Shown in pieces: positions 63,032 through 64,000 of a DNA stretch of 64,000 bases. Origin of the DNA: Luteolibacter flavescens (GTDB lineage: Bacteria; Verrucomicrobiota; Verrucomicrobiia; Verrucomicrobiales; Akkermansiaceae); NCBI RefSeq assembly GCF_025950085.1, contig NZ_JAPDDS010000013.1, positions 1 through 64,000 of the forward strand, written 5' to 3'. The translations under genes and the position numbers were made by a program. A model generated the notes under the pieces. The model saw nothing but the letters and a program-made list of their open reading frames with translations, ran no database searches and was not told the origin of the DNA. Numbering within the stretch: position 1 is the first letter of the stretch; every line of letters starts with the position of its first letter.

Positions 63032-64000
63032 ATGACTGCGCCCCCCCTCATGCCGGAAGCTCTTTCCGTCGATTCGCTGATTTCCCCGTTCCACGCCCAC
63101 GCTTCCCGTTTTCCTGACAGGATCGCGGTCACCGCCGGAACCCGCTCGCTGACGTATGGCGAGCTTCAGGCACGCGCGAGCCGCCTTGCCGGTCGCCTGC
63201 AGGCACTCGGGGCACGCCCCGGGGTATTCGTGGGGATCGGCCTCGACCGGTCCATTGACCTGATGGTCGCCCTGCTGGCCGTGGTGGAATCCGGGGCCGC
63301 CTATGTGCCGCTGGATCCCGCCTATCCTGCCGCGCGGCTTTCACACATGATCTCAACTGCCGGGCTGGACCTCGTCCTGAGCCGCGGGGATCTGGCCCCG
63401 GTCTTCTCGGCAGCGGGTGCGAAGACGGTCATCGACGTCCAGGCCTACGGAGGGAACGCGCACAGCACTCCCTACGCGACACCGGACGATCCGCTGTATG
63501 CGATCTTCACCTCGGGCTCGACCGGGCAACCGAAGGCCGCCTCGGTCTTCCGCAAGGGCTTCGCGAACCTCCTCGGCTGGTATGGCTCGGAACTCACGCT
63601 CGGGCCGGACGACTGCACGCTGGTGATCAGCTCGCCGAGCTTCGACCTCACGCAGAAGAATTTCTTCACTCCCCTGCTCACCGGCGGCCGCCTCGTCCTC
63701 GACGACTGCGGCACGTACGATATCTCTCGTATTTCCGCGCTGATCCGGGATCACCGCGTGACGCTGGTGAATTGCACTCCCAGCGCCTTTTACCCGCTGG
63801 TGGATGCGGCGGCGGCAGACGGTTACGCCGCGCTTTCCTCGCTGCGCTTCGCCGTCCTCGGCGGGGAGCCGATCTCCATCCCGCGGCTGCGCGCCTGGCT
63901 GGAGCACCCGGCCTGCCGAGCCGAGGTGGTGAATTCCTACGGCCCCACCGAGTGCACGGACATCTGCGCCTACCATCGCCTGCACCGGGGAAATCTGGAT
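63032..64000 (+). CDS. Amino-acid adenylation domain protein (NRPS-type), partial
   Basis: The first 323 codons of an AMP-forming adenylation enzyme; the gene continues past the window end. It starts with MTAPPLMPEALSVDSLISPF, then the NRPS A-domain core: LTYGELQARASRLAGRL (A1-like), AAYVPLDPAYPAARLSHMIS (A2), YAIFTSGSTGQPKAASVFRK (A3) and VVNSYGPTECTDIC (A5, NSYGPTE). No condensation domain precedes it, as expected for a loading module or a stand-alone adenylating enzyme. It starts divergently from the EPS operon. The product cannot be predicted from this part. Confidence 0.88.
   Translation, partial: MTAPPLMPEALSVDSLISPFHAHASRFPDRIAVTAGTRSLTYGELQARASRLAGRLQALGARPGVFVGIGLDRSIDLMVALLAVVESGAAYVPLDPAYPAARLSHMISTAGLDLVLSRGDLAPVFSAAGAKTVIDVQAYGGNAHSTPYATPDDPLYAIFTSGSTGQPKAASVFRKGFANLLGWYGSELTLGPDDCTLVISSPSFDLTQKNFFTPLLTGGRLVLDDCGTYDISRISALIRDHRVTLVNCTPSAFYPLVDAAAADGYAALSSLRFAVLGGEPISIPRLRAWLEHPACRAEVVNSYGPTECTDICAYHRLHRGNLD

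Overview
The window is about 60-65% GC. Its gene content points to a Verrucomicrobiota bacterium of the Luteolibacter/Verrucomicrobiaceae type. This is inferred from two PEP-CTERM proteins, two DUF1080 (3-keto-disaccharide hydrolase fold) proteins, very large secreted beta-propeller proteins, a thrombospondin type 3 repeat protein, a DUF5069 protein, and recognisable Shine-Dalgarno sequences being scarce. No rRNA, CRISPR array or insertion sequence was seen. One tRNA, Leu(UAG), lies at 52076-52157.

Layout. 1-3336: a secreted calcium-binding repeat protein with an intrinsic terminator, then a 492-bp non-coding stretch carrying three exact DnaA-box consensus 9-mers, a possible replication-origin-like region. 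3337-9495: rimO, a coiled-coil membrane protein, a spermidine-synthase-like methyltransferase, a DUF1080 protein, and a divergent AraC regulator with an Fsr-like MFS exporter. The divergent spacer is filled by a 104-bp inverted repeat. 9683-17729: a 1456-aa secreted propeller/Ig protein, a second DUF1080 protein, two small or secreted hypotheticals and a VOC protein. 17892-26757: pdxH, secreted and lipoprotein hypotheticals, a CvfB-like S1 protein, a pRiA4b ORF-3-like protein, a DHA2-type MFS exporter and a VTT/DedA membrane protein. 26905-35647: a 2529-aa multi-domain surface protein followed 4 bp later by an outer-membrane beta-barrel candidate, probably one operon. 35679-41013: a CNNM/CBS protein, an FmdB zinc ribbon and rpsN in one operon, then a DUF1460 amidase-like protein, DUF3253, DUF5069 and an unusual PilT-family ATPase.

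41172-52031 holds a PEP-CTERM protein with Cys/Gln signatures of thioester domains, class I fumarase, a Uma2 nuclease-fold protein, an AT-rich orphan gene, purL, a second PEP-CTERM protein, an FKBP lipoprotein, a MazG-like protein and MsrB. 52076-55532 holds the tRNA, an SGNH-type secreted protein with a phage-tail-fibre-like end, a GNAT acetyltransferase and a 68-aa protein. 55627-62758 is an exopolysaccharide export operon on the minus strand: beta-barrel, Wza-like export protein, Wzc-like co-polymerase/kinase with an altered P-loop, WcaJ-like phosphoglycosyl transferase and a flippase. An adenylation-domain (NRPS-type) gene starts divergently at 63032 and runs off the window.

The main theme is cell envelope and surface: secreted repeat and propeller proteins, PEP-CTERM substrates (no exosortase is in view), and an EPS export machine of the kind PEP-CTERM systems usually accompany. 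Five secreted proteins share a short recurring module with a V-Q-x-S-x-D-L-x-x-W-like signature.
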